NCBI RefSeq assembly: GCF_020042345.1
Contig: NZ_CP083387.1
Span: 1,116,001 to 1,180,000 of the forward strand
Direction of reading: 5' to 3'
From: Arachidicoccus terrestris
GTDB lineage: Bacteria; Bacteroidota; Bacteroidia; Chitinophagales; Chitinophagaceae
Length of the DNA stretch: 64,000 nucleotides
This document shows, one piece after another, positions 1 through 8,468 of this stretch; positions within the stretch are counted from its first letter, which is position 1; each line of letters starts with the position of its first letter. The position numbers were made by a program, and so were the translations under genes. The notes under the pieces are model-generated. The model was not told the DNA's origin and searched no databases. It saw only the letters and a list, made by a program, of their open reading frames with translations.

Positions 1-1
1 T

Positions 2-274
2 CCAAAAGGCGGTGGCGAAGAAAAAACTGCAAAGGTGCTATATAAAGATCCGACGGAAAGCCAGCAAATTGGAAATACCGATTACGATGCACCGGGTTAT
101 ACAATGGAATATAAAAAGGGGGATTTTGAAGGTTTAAAAGAACGGGCCGACGACGGTATATTAGACACAGTTTCAATTGAACAAAGGGATGGGTCGTTTA
201 TTTCGTTTCTGATTCAAAATGTCAAATTGAAATACGACGGTCGTACAATGGTGGCAATATTACACATGAAATAA
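2..274 (+). CDS. Phage structural protein, C-terminal part only
   Basis: The frame is already open at the left edge of the window and stops at 274, so only about 90 C-terminal residues are visible. The first internal start-like codon is GTG at 35, but codons upstream of it continue in frame, so the gene probably begins outside the window. The visible part is acidic and has no motif I recognise. It ends one base before the next tail gene. In Mu-like tail modules this slot holds a small head-tail connection protein, which is a guess from position only. Confidence 0.55.
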   Translation, partial: PKGGGEEKTAKVLYKDPTESQQIGNTDYDAPGYTMEYKKGDFEGLKERADDGILDTVSIEQRDGSFISFLIQNVKLKYDGRTMVAILHMK

Positions 275-275
275 T

Positions 276-842
276 ATGAATTACGGAACCGCAGAAGAAG
301 AAATATCAGATCGGCTAAACGAAAAATTTATTGCGTATGCCGCTGATTTCTTGGACGAAGTTTCGCTGTCAGAAACTGGGTATAAAGGTCAACCGGTTAG
401 CGAATTTATGGAAGCCCTTCCAATCCCTGATACAGAAAAGGACTTCGACAAATTAAAGGCAAAATCAGACAGGGGTTTAGTCATTGCCGAATACATTGAC
501 GGAACATTTGATCCAGATAAGGGTAACGATACGGCTAGGATAATGGAGCGGGCCAGGTTTCGGATTATCTTTTCATCTCCACGGCGGAGGGGTCCCTACG
601 GCATTTATACGCTGATTGAATTGGTTAAGCTTTATTTGACTGGATTTGCCCCTTCAAATGCTGATCGTTTGACCCCTACAAAGCCGGGTAGAATTGAAAC
701 GGAAAACAATGCATTTCAATACTATTTAGAATTTGAATGTAGGACCTATAACATGCAGCAAGAATATACCGATCCAGAAGAAACTATCGGTGAGCAATTA
801 AAACGGGTCGCGGCGGAAGAAGAGTTCACATTCAATGATTAG
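276..842 (+). CDS. Mu gp37-like tail terminator candidate
   Basis: A 188-residue soluble protein directly upstream of the sheath gene. In Mu-like phages this position holds gp37 (DUF1834), thought to cap the tail tube and join tail to head. The N-terminal half has acidic helices and the middle has a basic SSPRRRG segment. There is no signal peptide or membrane segment. The assignment rests on gene order and size, since the family diverges strongly in sequence. It is followed by a 33-base AT-rich gap before the sheath gene. Confidence 0.45.
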   Translation: MNYGTAEEEISDRLNEKFIAYAADFLDEVSLSETGYKGQPVSEFMEALPIPDTEKDFDKLKAKSDRGLVIAEYIDGTFDPDKGNDTARIMERARFRIIFSSPRRRGPYGIYTLIELVKLYLTGFAPSNADRLTPTKPGRIETENNAFQYYLEFECRTYNMQQEYTDPEETIGEQLKRVAAEEEFTFND

Positions 843-875
843 AAACAAAACTTTTTAAAATAAAAATTAATAGAA

Positions 876-2318
876 ATGTCTGCAAACTTTTTACACGGAA
901 CGGAAACGATCGAAGTTAGCAACGGCGACGTTGTTGTTTCGGAAGTAAAAACCGCCGTCATTGGACTAGTAGGGGTCGCTCCCAAAGGGCCATCAAATAC
1001 CCTTCAATTGATCCGTAGCACTACAGATGCTGCAATATTCGGGGACCCAATCCCAGGGTTCAGCATTCCGCAGGCCCTTGCGGCGATCTTTGCCCACGGT
1101 ACCGGGACTATCTTGGTGGTGAATGTCTTTGATGATGCAAAACACACAGAAGCCGTAGTAGACGAAGCGCAGACTGTCACAAATGGCGCACTTAAGCTTG
1201 CGTCGGCGCCCATTGACCTGGCAGCCGTGACCCTCAAAGATGATGCTGGCGAAGCATCAACATACATTGCGGGTACTGACTATACATTAGATCAATATGG
1301 CCGATTTATAGTTATAAAGGGTAGAATTCCAAACGATACGGTTATTAAGTTTTCGTACTCCAAACTTAAAGCTCTATCTGTATTAAGTACTGACATAATA
1401 GGGACTGTGTCTGAAACAGGTGTGCGTACAGGTATGAAGCTTTGGGATCTTGCTTTCAATAGCTTTGGTTTTAAGCCGAAAATTCTTATCGCACCCAACT
1501 ACAGTTCAACGCCAGCCGTTTCCACTGCAATGTTAACCAATGCTATAGGACTTCGTGCAGTGGCCTTGATTGATTCTGTCGCCGGTGAGACTGTCCCAGA
1601 TGCATTAACCAATCGGGTTGGAGCCGCTGACAGTTCTTTCAATACCGCCGATAAGCGTGCAGTGTTGCTATATCCTTTCCTAAAAGCCTACGACGCTTCC
1701 AAAGATGATGGCGATCCGAACACCGATACAAACACAAACTACCCATTTTCCCAATTTTACGCCGGATTAATGGCCGCTACAGACCGCGATTTAGGGTATT
1801 GGTATAGCCCATCTAACCAGTTGCTTAAGGGAATCACTGGTATTGAAAGGGAGTTATCAGCAAGCCTGAATGATGAAAATTGCGATACTAATACGCTAAA
1901 TGCAGCCGGTATTACAACTGTCTTTAATTCATTTGGAACCGGATTTCTGGCATGGGGTAACCGAAACGCTTCTTTCCCATCCAATACCCAGCCTGATAGC
2001 TTTATCAGTATGCGTCGTATAGCCGATGTGGTCCATGAAAGTTTGGAATTGGCTTCCCTACCCTTCATTGATAAGCCATTAAATCAGGCTATCATTGACG
2101 AGATCCGAAATAGCGGAAACAATTTCATGAATGTACTGATTGGAAGGGGTGCGATTTTGGAAGGATCAAAGATCACATTTAACCGGGATCAGAATCCCCC
2201 TGCGGATCTTGCAGCCGGTAAAGTGAAATTTTCGATCAATTTCATGGGTGCAGTTCCAACCGAACAAATTACGTTCCTGTCTACGATCGACACGTCTTTA
2301 TATTCCGTATTGAAGTAA
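876..2318 (+). CDS. Contractile tail sheath protein
   Basis: A 480-residue tail sheath subunit of the Mu L / P2 FI type, which forms the contracting outer tube of a myovirus tail. Family-like features are the early segment VKTAVIGLVGVAPKGP (about residues 25-40), a central variable insertion, and a C-terminal domain ending in an EQITFL strand (near residue 470) of the kind that links neighbouring sheath subunits. Its length is normal for the family. The position between a terminator-like protein and the tube gene matches Mu. ATG start at 876 after an AT-rich spacer with no clear Shine-Dalgarno site. Confidence 0.9.
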   Translation: MSANFLHGTETIEVSNGDVVVSEVKTAVIGLVGVAPKGPSNTLQLIRSTTDAAIFGDPIPGFSIPQALAAIFAHGTGTILVVNVFDDAKHTEAVVDEAQTVTNGALKLASAPIDLAAVTLKDDAGEASTYIAGTDYTLDQYGRFIVIKGRIPNDTVIKFSYSKLKALSVLSTDIIGTVSETGVRTGMKLWDLAFNSFGFKPKILIAPNYSSTPAVSTAMLTNAIGLRAVALIDSVAGETVPDALTNRVGAADSSFNTADKRAVLLYPFLKAYDASKDDGDPNTDTNTNYPFSQFYAGLMAATDRDLGYWYSPSNQLLKGITGIERELSASLNDENCDTNTLNAAGITTVFNSFGTGFLAWGNRNASFPSNTQPDSFISMRRIADVVHESLELASLPFIDKPLNQAIIDEIRNSGNNFMNVLIGRGAILEGSKITFNRDQNPPADLAAGKVKFSINFMGAVPTEQITFLSTIDTSLYSVLK

Positions 2319-2369
2319 TATGAAGATCTGATCTAATTAAATTCAATACCCCTTTTAAAAATATTTGAA

Positions 2370-2888
2370 ATGAATATCACAACGAATAAAGTTACCAACT
2401 GTAACATATACATGGACGGTAAATCTTACATGGGGCGAAGCGAAGAAGTGACGTTGCCGGATGTGATGCCAAAAATGGCCGACCATAAAGGACTGGGCAT
2501 GTTTGGCGAAGCCGAAGTAACTGCCGGTCTTCAAAAAATGTCCGCAAAGATCAAATGGAATGCGATCTATCCGGAAGTAATGCGAAAAACCCATGATTTC
2601 TTTAATGCTACCAATCTGACAATCCGTGCATCCATTGAGACCTGGGACGGCGGAAGCCGTGTCGCTCAAACGCCCTGCATTATTTTCCTGCGTGGAACAT
2701 GGAAAATGGCCGGGGGATTAGGATTCAAGCCACAAGACAACGTAGAGAGAGAAGACGAAATGAACGTCACAGCCTATAAAATGGAAATCAATGGGGAAGA
2801 AATCGTAAATATCGACGTTCTGGCTAATATCTGGCGGGTGAACGGCGTCGATCAACTGGCCCAATGGCGACAGATTCTGGGAGCCTAA
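2370..2888 (+). CDS. Major tail tube protein (P2 FII type)
   Basis: A 172-residue tail tube subunit that stacks in hexameric rings inside the sheath and forms the DNA channel. The N-terminal pattern NIYMDGKSYMGRSEEVTLP matches the FII family, in which a short strand is followed by a 'DG..Y.GR.EEV.LP' turn. Length is close to that of P2 FII. It directly follows the sheath gene and is followed by a strong hairpin at 2902-2926 that probably limits read-through, fitting the high need for sheath and tube. Confidence 0.88.
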   Translation: MNITTNKVTNCNIYMDGKSYMGRSEEVTLPDVMPKMADHKGLGMFGEAEVTAGLQKMSAKIKWNAIYPEVMRKTHDFFNATNLTIRASIETWDGGSRVAQTPCIIFLRGTWKMAGGLGFKPQDNVEREDEMNVTAYKMEINGEEIVNIDVLANIWRVNGVDQLAQWRQILGA

Positions 2889-2901
2889 AGTAAAACTATT
2901 T

Positions 2902-2926
2902 AAACGCCCTGCATGGTAGGGCGTTT
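2902..2926 (+). terminator. Intra-operon terminator/attenuator after tube gene
   Basis: A perfect 9-bp inverted repeat (AAACGCCCT at 2902-2910, AGGGCGTTT at 2918-2926) with a 7-base loop is followed by CTTTTCT. It lies between the tube gene and the tail chaperone, inside the late operon. It probably lowers transcription of downstream genes relative to sheath and tube. Confidence 0.75.
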
Positions 2927-2954
2927 CTTTTCTAATTTAAAAATCAAAAACAAA

Positions 2955-3296
2955 ATGAGCAAAGCAGCGCAAGTAGATGAAGCAACCAATGACTGGCCAA
3001 CCGTGGACCATGATTACATGAAAGACAAAGTTGAAGTCAAAAGGACTGAAAACGGAGCCTGGGTAACCTACGTCAAATTATCTGATGATCGAATCGCTAA
3101 AATAAAAGAAGGTACAGGGGCGGATGTAGAAAAAGCGACCTTAATTTCGGGGAATGACCAAAGTAAATTCCTGTCCGCATTGATGGCATGTGCCATTGAA
3201 GTAGATGGATCACCGATTGTAATGGAAGATTTGTCTGGATTCAAAATGAAAGATTATTTAGCAATGCAAGTAGCCTTCGCAGACCTAAATTTTTAG
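2955..3296 (+). CDS. Tail assembly chaperone, short form (gpE-like)
   Basis: A 113-residue protein between tube and tape-measure genes, the position of P2 E and lambda G. It should coat the tape measure during tail assembly. I prefer ATG 2955 over the in-frame ATG 2913, because 2913 lies inside the terminator hairpin. It ends in L-N-F-stop at a slippery heptamer; a second, longer product is made by -1 frameshifting (separate entry). No membrane segment. The name rests on position, size and the frameshift, not on sequence similarity I could verify. Confidence 0.8.
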   Translation: MSKAAQVDEATNDWPTVDHDYMKDKVEVKRTENGAWVTYVKLSDDRIAKIKEGTGADVEKATLISGNDQSKFLSALMACAIEVDGSPIVMEDLSGFKMKDYLAMQVAFADLNF

Positions 3297-3490
3297 ATCC
3301 CGTCTCTGAACCGAAATTAGTCAGTGACGGAAAGAAATCGATAGTAACAGCCGATAACATGGCCTTTATAGCCCACTATCTTAATGTAGGGCTTGAAGTA
3401 TTATTCGGTTGGAAATTTCCCAGATTAAGAATGTGGCATGAGCGTGCAATTGGGCTTTATAAAGAAATAAATTCTACAGAAGAAAAATAA
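2955..3490 (+). CDS. Tail assembly chaperone, -1 frameshift extended form (E+E'-like)
   Basis: Ribosomes slipping back one base at 3287-3293 avoid the TAG at 3294 and continue from TTA 3293 through 65 further codons to TAA 3488-3490. The product would be about 178 residues. The added part contains a plausible helical segment around NMAFIAHYLNVGLEVLFGW and ends two bases before the tape-measure ATG at 3493. That geometry is the same as lambda G/GT and P2 E/E+E'. The extension frame has no independent good start; the only ATG, at 3359, would give 43 residues. In the known systems the extended form binds the tape measure and recruits tube subunits. Confidence 0.85.
3287..3330 (+). promoter_or_regulatory. 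Programmed -1 ribosomal frameshift signal
   Basis: Heptamer A AAT TTT (3287-3293) fits X XXY YYZ in the reading frame of the short chaperone and is followed at once by TAG. A 6-base spacer (3294-3299) leads into a hairpin: CCGTC (3300-3304) pairs with GACGG (3326-3330), and CTGA (3306-3309) pairs with TCAG (3321-3324). A single T-T mismatch separates the two stems, and the loop is 11 bases. Slip site, spacer and stem together are the canonical layout of bacterial and phage -1 frameshift signals. Confidence 0.85.
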
Positions 3491-3492
3491 TT

Positions 3493-5598
3493 ATGGCATT
3501 AGATACAACTATGAAAATTGCTGTCATCCTATCCGCATACGATAGGATGTCTTCTGTTATTAATTCATCTGTCAGCAATGCCCAAAAGAAACTTGCATCG
3601 TTTTCGGCCAAAACAAACCAGCTGGCCGAAAAATCATTTCAAACCGGACGGCAACTAGTTACTGCGGGATTGGCTATTGGCGCACCGATCTATAAGGCCG
3701 TTGATGCAGCAAAGGAGTTTGAAACAAAGATGATCGATATTCGCAAGCAAATGAACGTCGATAGTCCAGAAACCGTCAAGGCAATGACGGGTGATATATT
3801 CAGATTATCAAAAACTTTACCTATTGCCACAGGTCAAATACAAGACATGGTAGCTGCGGGCCTTCGTATGGGAATTGCCCAGGATAAAATTATAGACTAT
3901 ACTAAGCAGGTTACAAAAATGTCAGTCGCCTTTGATATGCCTGCCGCTGAAATTGCCGACAGTATGGGAAAAGTGGCCAATGTGTTCAAAATTCCAATAG
4001 ATAAGGTTGGTGAATTTGCGGACGCGATCAATTATTTGGATGACAATACAATAGCAAAAGGCCCCGAATTGATCAACGTATTACAACGGATTGGCGGATC
4101 CGCAAGAAATTTAAGTCCGAATACAGCAGCAGCCCTTGCATCGACTTTATTATCTGCTGGGGAAAGCGCAGAAAATGCCGGAACCGGTATAAACGCAATG
4201 CTAAATAGGCTTGGAGCGGCAACCATGCAAGCAAAGAAGTTTCAGGATGGCATGGAACTTTTAGGGTTGTCTTCCCAAAGAATCCAAAAACAAATGTCAG
4301 ACAAATCTACAGCCAAAAGTGCCATTCTGGAAGTTTTCGACAAAATATCTCAATTAAGGCCAGAAAAACAAACAGAAGCCTTGGTAAGATTATTCGGAAA
4401 TGAACAGGGGCCGAAACTTACAAAGTTGGCATTAAACGTTGGGGAGTTGCGCCGTGAAATGGAAATGGTTAACGGCCAACAAAAAGGGTCAATGGATAAG
4501 GAATATCAAAAGCGTCTTGCATCTAGCAGTGCCCAGATGCAAATATTTAGAAATAAAATATCCGAAGTCGCTGTCCGGGTTGGAACTGTATTATTGCCGT
4601 CGTTAAATAAATTAATGACATCTATCGGCGGCATAATGGAAAAAGTCAGCCGATTTGTCGAAATACACCCAACTTTAGTATCGGGATTAGTAAAGGCAGC
4701 GGCAGTCGCATCTGCATTAGCACTTGCAGGCGGCTATCTTTCCCTAGTTTTTGGAGGTATATTTAAATTATTTAGCATAGGTAGCCGTGTAATTAGCTTC
4801 CTTGTGAGTGCGTTTAATGTGCTAAAAACAACATTCATGGTCTTGCGGGTTGTCGTAATGGCATTCCCTATTGTTGGTTGGATAATGGCGATTGCTACTG
4901 CTGTTTTCTTTATCATCAAATATTGGACTCCAATAAGTAAATTCTTTGTTATGGTCTGGCAAAAGGTCAAACTGGCTTTTTCTGCCGCATGGCAATGGAT
5001 CAAGAAAATGTTTTTGAACTATACCCCCTATGGGCTAATAATTAAACATTGGTCCAAAATAACGGGATTCTTTTCCGGGATGTGGGGGAAGGTTAGAAAT
5101 ATATTTAATGGGGCTGTAAATTGGGTAATGGGGCTTGGAAAGACATTCTATAATGCCGGTGTGAATATTATCAACAGTCTATGGAAAGGCATTAAAAGCA
5201 TGGCCCACAAGCCTATAGAAGCCATGCACAAAGTAGTAAGCAAGATTCGAAAAATGCTACCGTTCAGCCCAGCAAAAGAAGGCCCGCTGCGGGATATTAA
5301 TAAGATCCGTCTGGTAGAAACAATTGCTGAAAACATCCGCCCAGCGTCAATGATTAATGCCATGCGAAATACGGCATTTGGCGTAATGAACTTCCTACGG
5401 AACCCAGGGACCGGAATGCCGCAACTTGCCGCATCAGGTGTTCATGCCGGTGGGGGATTTACAATGAATGTAACGGTTCACCTTTCCGGATCTGCCACGG
5501 CTGCCGATGGGAAGGCAGTAAGTGATGCAGTTAAAAAAGAATTTCCCAAATGGATCAGAGAATATGAGAGACAGAAAGGCCGAATATCATTTATTTAA
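3493..5598 (+). CDS. Tail tape measure protein (TP901 family)
   Basis: A 701-residue tape measure protein that sets tail length. The N-terminal third has the TP901-type core (AAKEFETKMIDIRKQM near residue 74, then alternating helices). The centre, about residues 399-478, is strongly hydrophobic with several membrane-spanning-like segments, as in tape measures that enter the host membrane. A tail with LPFSPAKEGPL (near residue 591) is typical of the family C-terminus. At about 0.15 nm per residue the length predicts a tail near 105 nm (inference). It starts 2 bases after the frameshifted chaperone stop. Confidence 0.92.
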   Translation: MALDTTMKIAVILSAYDRMSSVINSSVSNAQKKLASFSAKTNQLAEKSFQTGRQLVTAGLAIGAPIYKAVDAAKEFETKMIDIRKQMNVDSPETVKAMTGDIFRLSKTLPIATGQIQDMVAAGLRMGIAQDKIIDYTKQVTKMSVAFDMPAAEIADSMGKVANVFKIPIDKVGEFADAINYLDDNTIAKGPELINVLQRIGGSARNLSPNTAAALASTLLSAGESAENAGTGINAMLNRLGAATMQAKKFQDGMELLGLSSQRIQKQMSDKSTAKSAILEVFDKISQLRPEKQTEALVRLFGNEQGPKLTKLALNVGELRREMEMVNGQQKGSMDKEYQKRLASSSAQMQIFRNKISEVAVRVGTVLLPSLNKLMTSIGGIMEKVSRFVEIHPTLVSGLVKAAAVASALALAGGYLSLVFGGIFKLFSIGSRVISFLVSAFNVLKTTFMVLRVVVMAFPIVGWIMAIATAVFFIIKYWTPISKFFVMVWQKVKLAFSAAWQWIKKMFLNYTPYGLIIKHWSKITGFFSGMWGKVRNIFNGAVNWVMGLGKTFYNAGVNIINSLWKGIKSMAHKPIEAMHKVVSKIRKMLPFSPAKEGPLRDINKIRLVETIAENIRPASMINAMRNTAFGVMNFLRNPGTGMPQLAASGVHAGGGFTMNVTVHLSGSATAADGKAVSDAVKKEFPKWIREYERQKGRISFI

Positions 5599-5608
5599 TT
5601 AGCATGTA

Positions 5609-6454
5609 ATGTACGCACAGTTAGGAACCAATATATTTGAAAATCTGAAAAGCTTTACCGACTATTATCGGGGATCCGGTGTCACTTACGCCGAACAACC
5701 GTTAATAGACGATAAGCCAGATCTGCAATTTACGGGGGCTAATCTGGACGAACTTTCCTTGCGGATGCGGCTGCATGTCACTTTCTGCAATCCGGAAAAG
5801 GAATTACAGTCCCTTAAAGACAGCATGAACAATGGGGAAGTATTACCCTTGCTATACGGAAACGGGAAATTAGCCGGTAGCTTTGTTATTACCGACATTC
5901 GGGAACGGATAGAAGATGTTGACGGCGTGGGCAATGTATTTTCTTACTTGGTCGACGTTGAATTAAAAGAATATGTGGCAAAAGACAAATTGCAGAGCCA
6001 GCAAGCCGAAAACAGAAAAAATGCTACGGCCGTGGGCAATAAAAAGCCGGTGGCCCAGAAAAAGAACAACCCGTCCACGTGTGCGACTACTATTTCCGGG
6101 ATTATTACAAAGGTTAAAAACCATTCGGACGCAATAAACGGCACCGTTCTTTTGGGTGGTGGCTCCCTTACCACAGAGGGTAAATTTGAAACGTCTTCAC
6201 ATTTGACGGCAATTAAGCTATTATGCCAGGATCTTATTAAACGGACGGGTGATTCAAGTTCCTGCGCCTATGGATCGGATGGTTTGTCAGGATCAGCTGA
6301 AAGCACGTTGTCTGCCAGTGATTCCTTCACGGCTAGTTTACCGGTTATGCAGCCGGATATTATTTTACAAAAGAATTCCGATCTGGTTTCAGCCGTGGCG
6401 GACCTTAAACGGAATGGGCAATCATTTCTAACCAGTTCAATATTAAGGAAATGA
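5609..6454 (+). CDS. gpU-like tail completion protein with C-terminal extension
   Basis: A 281-residue protein. Residues 20-120 resemble P2 gpU: TYAEQPLIDDKPDLQFTGA, then a strand-rich stretch, and VLPLLYGNGKLAGSFVITDI. gpU joins the tail to the head connector end. P2 gpU is about 159 residues; this one has about 140 extra C-terminal residues rich in Ser, Thr and Ala with no clear domain. Gene order T-U-X-D agrees with P2. Its stop overlaps the ATG of the next gene (ATGA at 6451-6454), so translation is coupled. Confidence 0.72.
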   Translation: MYAQLGTNIFENLKSFTDYYRGSGVTYAEQPLIDDKPDLQFTGANLDELSLRMRLHVTFCNPEKELQSLKDSMNNGEVLPLLYGNGKLAGSFVITDIRERIEDVDGVGNVFSYLVDVELKEYVAKDKLQSQQAENRKNATAVGNKKPVAQKKNNPSTCATTISGIITKVKNHSDAINGTVLLGGGSLTTEGKFETSSHLTAIKLLCQDLIKRTGDSSSCAYGSDGLSGSAESTLSASDSFTASLPVMQPDIILQKNSDLVSAVADLKRNGQSFLTSSILRK

Positions 6455-6672
6455 GCAACGAAATACAAATAACCACACAAGGCGGTGAGCGATGGGACAA
6501 TATAGCTGTTTCAGCATACGGTGATCCTGCTAAAATGAATGCCATTCTGGCGGCAAATCCGGGCGTTCCGCCTTATGATATACTGCCGGAAGGGATTGTA
6601 ATTAATATCCCCATCATTGAAGCCGCAGAGGTAAAAACAAATGCGGAACAACTACCCCCATGGAAACGCTAA
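6451..6672 (+). CDS. gpX-like LysM-type tail protein
   Basis: A 73-residue protein of the P2 gpX family (a LysM-like fold in the tail baseplate region). The visible family pattern is an N-terminal 'GERWDNIAVSAYGD' segment followed by 'ILAANPGVPPYDILPEGIVINIP', as in LysM repeats: W-D-x-I-A, a helix, N-P and L-P-x-G-x-x-I-x-I-P. It overlaps the preceding gene by 4 bases and is followed 3 bases later by the gpD-like gene, so it is in the same translation unit. Confidence 0.85.
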   Translation: MSNEIQITTQGGERWDNIAVSAYGDPAKMNAILAANPGVPPYDILPEGIVINIPIIEAAEVKTNAEQLPPWKR

Positions 6673-6675
6673 ACA

Positions 6676-7689
6676 ATGAAGGTATTAAAAATACAATACG
6701 AGGTCCTTTATAATGGTAAAAATATAACAGCGGACATATCACCGAATGTTATCTATATTTCCTATACAGACCGGGCAAGTGGTGAAGCCGATGAGATTTC
6801 AATCTCTCTATCGGACGCGGCCGGATTATGGCAATATGCTTGGTATCCGACTAAGGGTGATACTATCACTCTAAATATCATTAAAAAGGGGCAGCCCCTT
6901 AACTGCGGGACCTTTACAATAGACGAAGTGACTGGCGATTTCTCCAAAGATAACGGCGATACAATAACGATCAAGGCCCTTGCAGCTGGCATAAATAAGA
7001 ATATCCGGACATGTAAATTTACAGCCCACGAAAAGAAAACATTAAAGGAAATTGCAAATACAATTGCCCAATCCCAGGGACTAACGGTTATAGGCAACAT
7101 CCCTGATATCATCATTGAACGGAAAACCCAATCCCTGAAAACAGATCTGCATTTCCTACAAGAACTGGCCGACGATTATGGATATACCTTTTCCATCCGG
7201 AACAATCAATTGATATTTACCAATATTTACGAACTGGAATCAAGGGAATCGGCATTAACGATCCAGCGAAATGAAGTTACGTACGTAAATATTACAGACA
7301 AAACAGCCAATACTTATGGATCAGTAAACATCAAATACCATCACCCGCGCAAGAAAAAAACTATTGTCTACGAACAAAAGGAAAACAACCCCGCATTATT
7401 AAATACCAAATCGGATATTTTAGTATTGCGCAAAAGGGTAGATAATGACCAGCAAGCGGAAGCAATGGCAAAAGCTGCGCTGTATCGGGCCAATAGTTTC
7501 CAGCAGGAAGGGTCGATACAAATGCCGGGGAACATCTTTATAGTTGCCGGTAATTCAATTGAATTGTCCGGCTTTGGGATGTTTTCAGGAAAATACTATA
7601 TCACTGAAAGCAGCCATGATATAGACAAAGATAATGGGTATAATGTCACAGCTACCATCAAGCGTGTGGGTCTAATCGAAAGAAAATAA
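6676..7689 (+). CDS. gpD-like baseplate hub protein
   Basis: A 337-residue protein of the P2 gpD / Mu gp44 / T4 gp27 hub family, the ring that joins tail tube to spike. Supporting features are its size, the N-terminal strand-rich half with 'VIYISYTDRASGEADEISI', 'GDTITLNIIKKGQPLNCGTFTIDEV', and a C-terminal domain with 'GNIFIVAGNSIELSGFGMFSGKYYI' that resembles the late part of gpD proteins. The position between gpX and gpV agrees. The next gene begins 4 bases after its stop. Confidence 0.85.
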   Translation: MKVLKIQYEVLYNGKNITADISPNVIYISYTDRASGEADEISISLSDAAGLWQYAWYPTKGDTITLNIIKKGQPLNCGTFTIDEVTGDFSKDNGDTITIKALAAGINKNIRTCKFTAHEKKTLKEIANTIAQSQGLTVIGNIPDIIIERKTQSLKTDLHFLQELADDYGYTFSIRNNQLIFTNIYELESRESALTIQRNEVTYVNITDKTANTYGSVNIKYHHPRKKKTIVYEQKENNPALLNTKSDILVLRKRVDNDQQAEAMAKAALYRANSFQQEGSIQMPGNIFIVAGNSIELSGFGMFSGKYYITESSHDIDKDNGYNVTATIKRVGLIERK

Positions 7690-7693
7690 TACA

Positions 7694-8407
7694 ATGCACC
7701 ACGGAACCATTTTAAAATACGGATTAGTTTGCGAAGTCAAACCGGGTTACGCAAAAGTAAATTTCGACGATGACGACGATCTAGCGACTGATTGGCTGCC
7801 GGTGTTAGTTCGCCGGTCCCAATCCGATAAAGAAAGCTGGCAACTCGAAATCAATGAACATGTTGTCTGCCTTATGATTAACGACGGGGATGACGGCGTT
7901 ATTATTGGTGCAATATACAGTGACGAAGACACCCCGGACAACGGCGAAGCGGCTGGAAAATTCCGGAAATTATTTTCAGATGGCACATTAATTGAATATG
8001 ATAAGACACTTCATAAATTAACTGCATCTGTTAAAGGAGATATCGCAATCAATGCCGCCGGAGATGCCCAAATTTCCGCTAAAAACATCCAAGCAGTAGC
8101 GACCCAAAAGGCGGCAGTTTCTGCCGCTGAAATCGAAGCGACTGGTTCTACATCGGCAAAAATTGTTTCGCCGGTAATCACACTGCAAGGTGCCGTTACA
8201 GTTACAGGCGCGTTAACTGCGGCGACCATAGCTACTACTGGCGGGGGCGCCATTACTTCCACAGGTGATATGAATATCACAGGCAAGATCGAAGCCGGTG
8301 GGGAAATCAAGGGCGGATCCGTTGTTGTTGGTGATATAGATTTGGGTACTCACACCCACAGCGGAGTTACCACTGGCGCTGGAACATCAGGCCCGCCAGT
8401 TCCTTAG
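7694..8407 (+). CDS. Baseplate spike protein (gpV-like)
   Basis: A 237-residue central spike protein. Residues 1-85 form an OB-fold-like domain (GTILKYGLVCEVKPGYAKVNF, then VLVRRSQSDK and CLMINDGDDGVIIG). Residues 100-220 are a low-complexity, Ala/Thr/Gly-rich strand repeat expected to form a trimeric beta-helix needle. The C-terminus has a T-H-T-H motif near residue 220; HxH in P2-type spikes binds an iron ion at the tip. It should puncture the outer membrane on tail contraction. Confidence 0.88.
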   Translation: MHHGTILKYGLVCEVKPGYAKVNFDDDDDLATDWLPVLVRRSQSDKESWQLEINEHVVCLMINDGDDGVIIGAIYSDEDTPDNGEAAGKFRKLFSDGTLIEYDKTLHKLTASVKGDIAINAAGDAQISAKNIQAVATQKAAVSAAEIEATGSTSAKIVSPVITLQGAVTVTGALTAATIATTGGGAITSTGDMNITGKIEAGGEIKGGSVVVGDIDLGTHTHSGVTTGAGTSGPPVP

Positions 8408-8468
8408 TTTTAAATTGTCTTTATGTTGTCCTAATCCCCCATCCTTTACAATCGAAATTAGCGGGGTA

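Noticed and set aside
1004-2068. Minus-strand frames inside the sheath gene
   Set aside because: They are antisense shadows with no protein-like pattern; the plus-strand gene has clear family features.
3359-3490. Separate 43-residue gene starting at ATG 3359
   Set aside because: It would cover only the end of the -1 extension; the slippery site, spacer and hairpin explain the whole open frame better.
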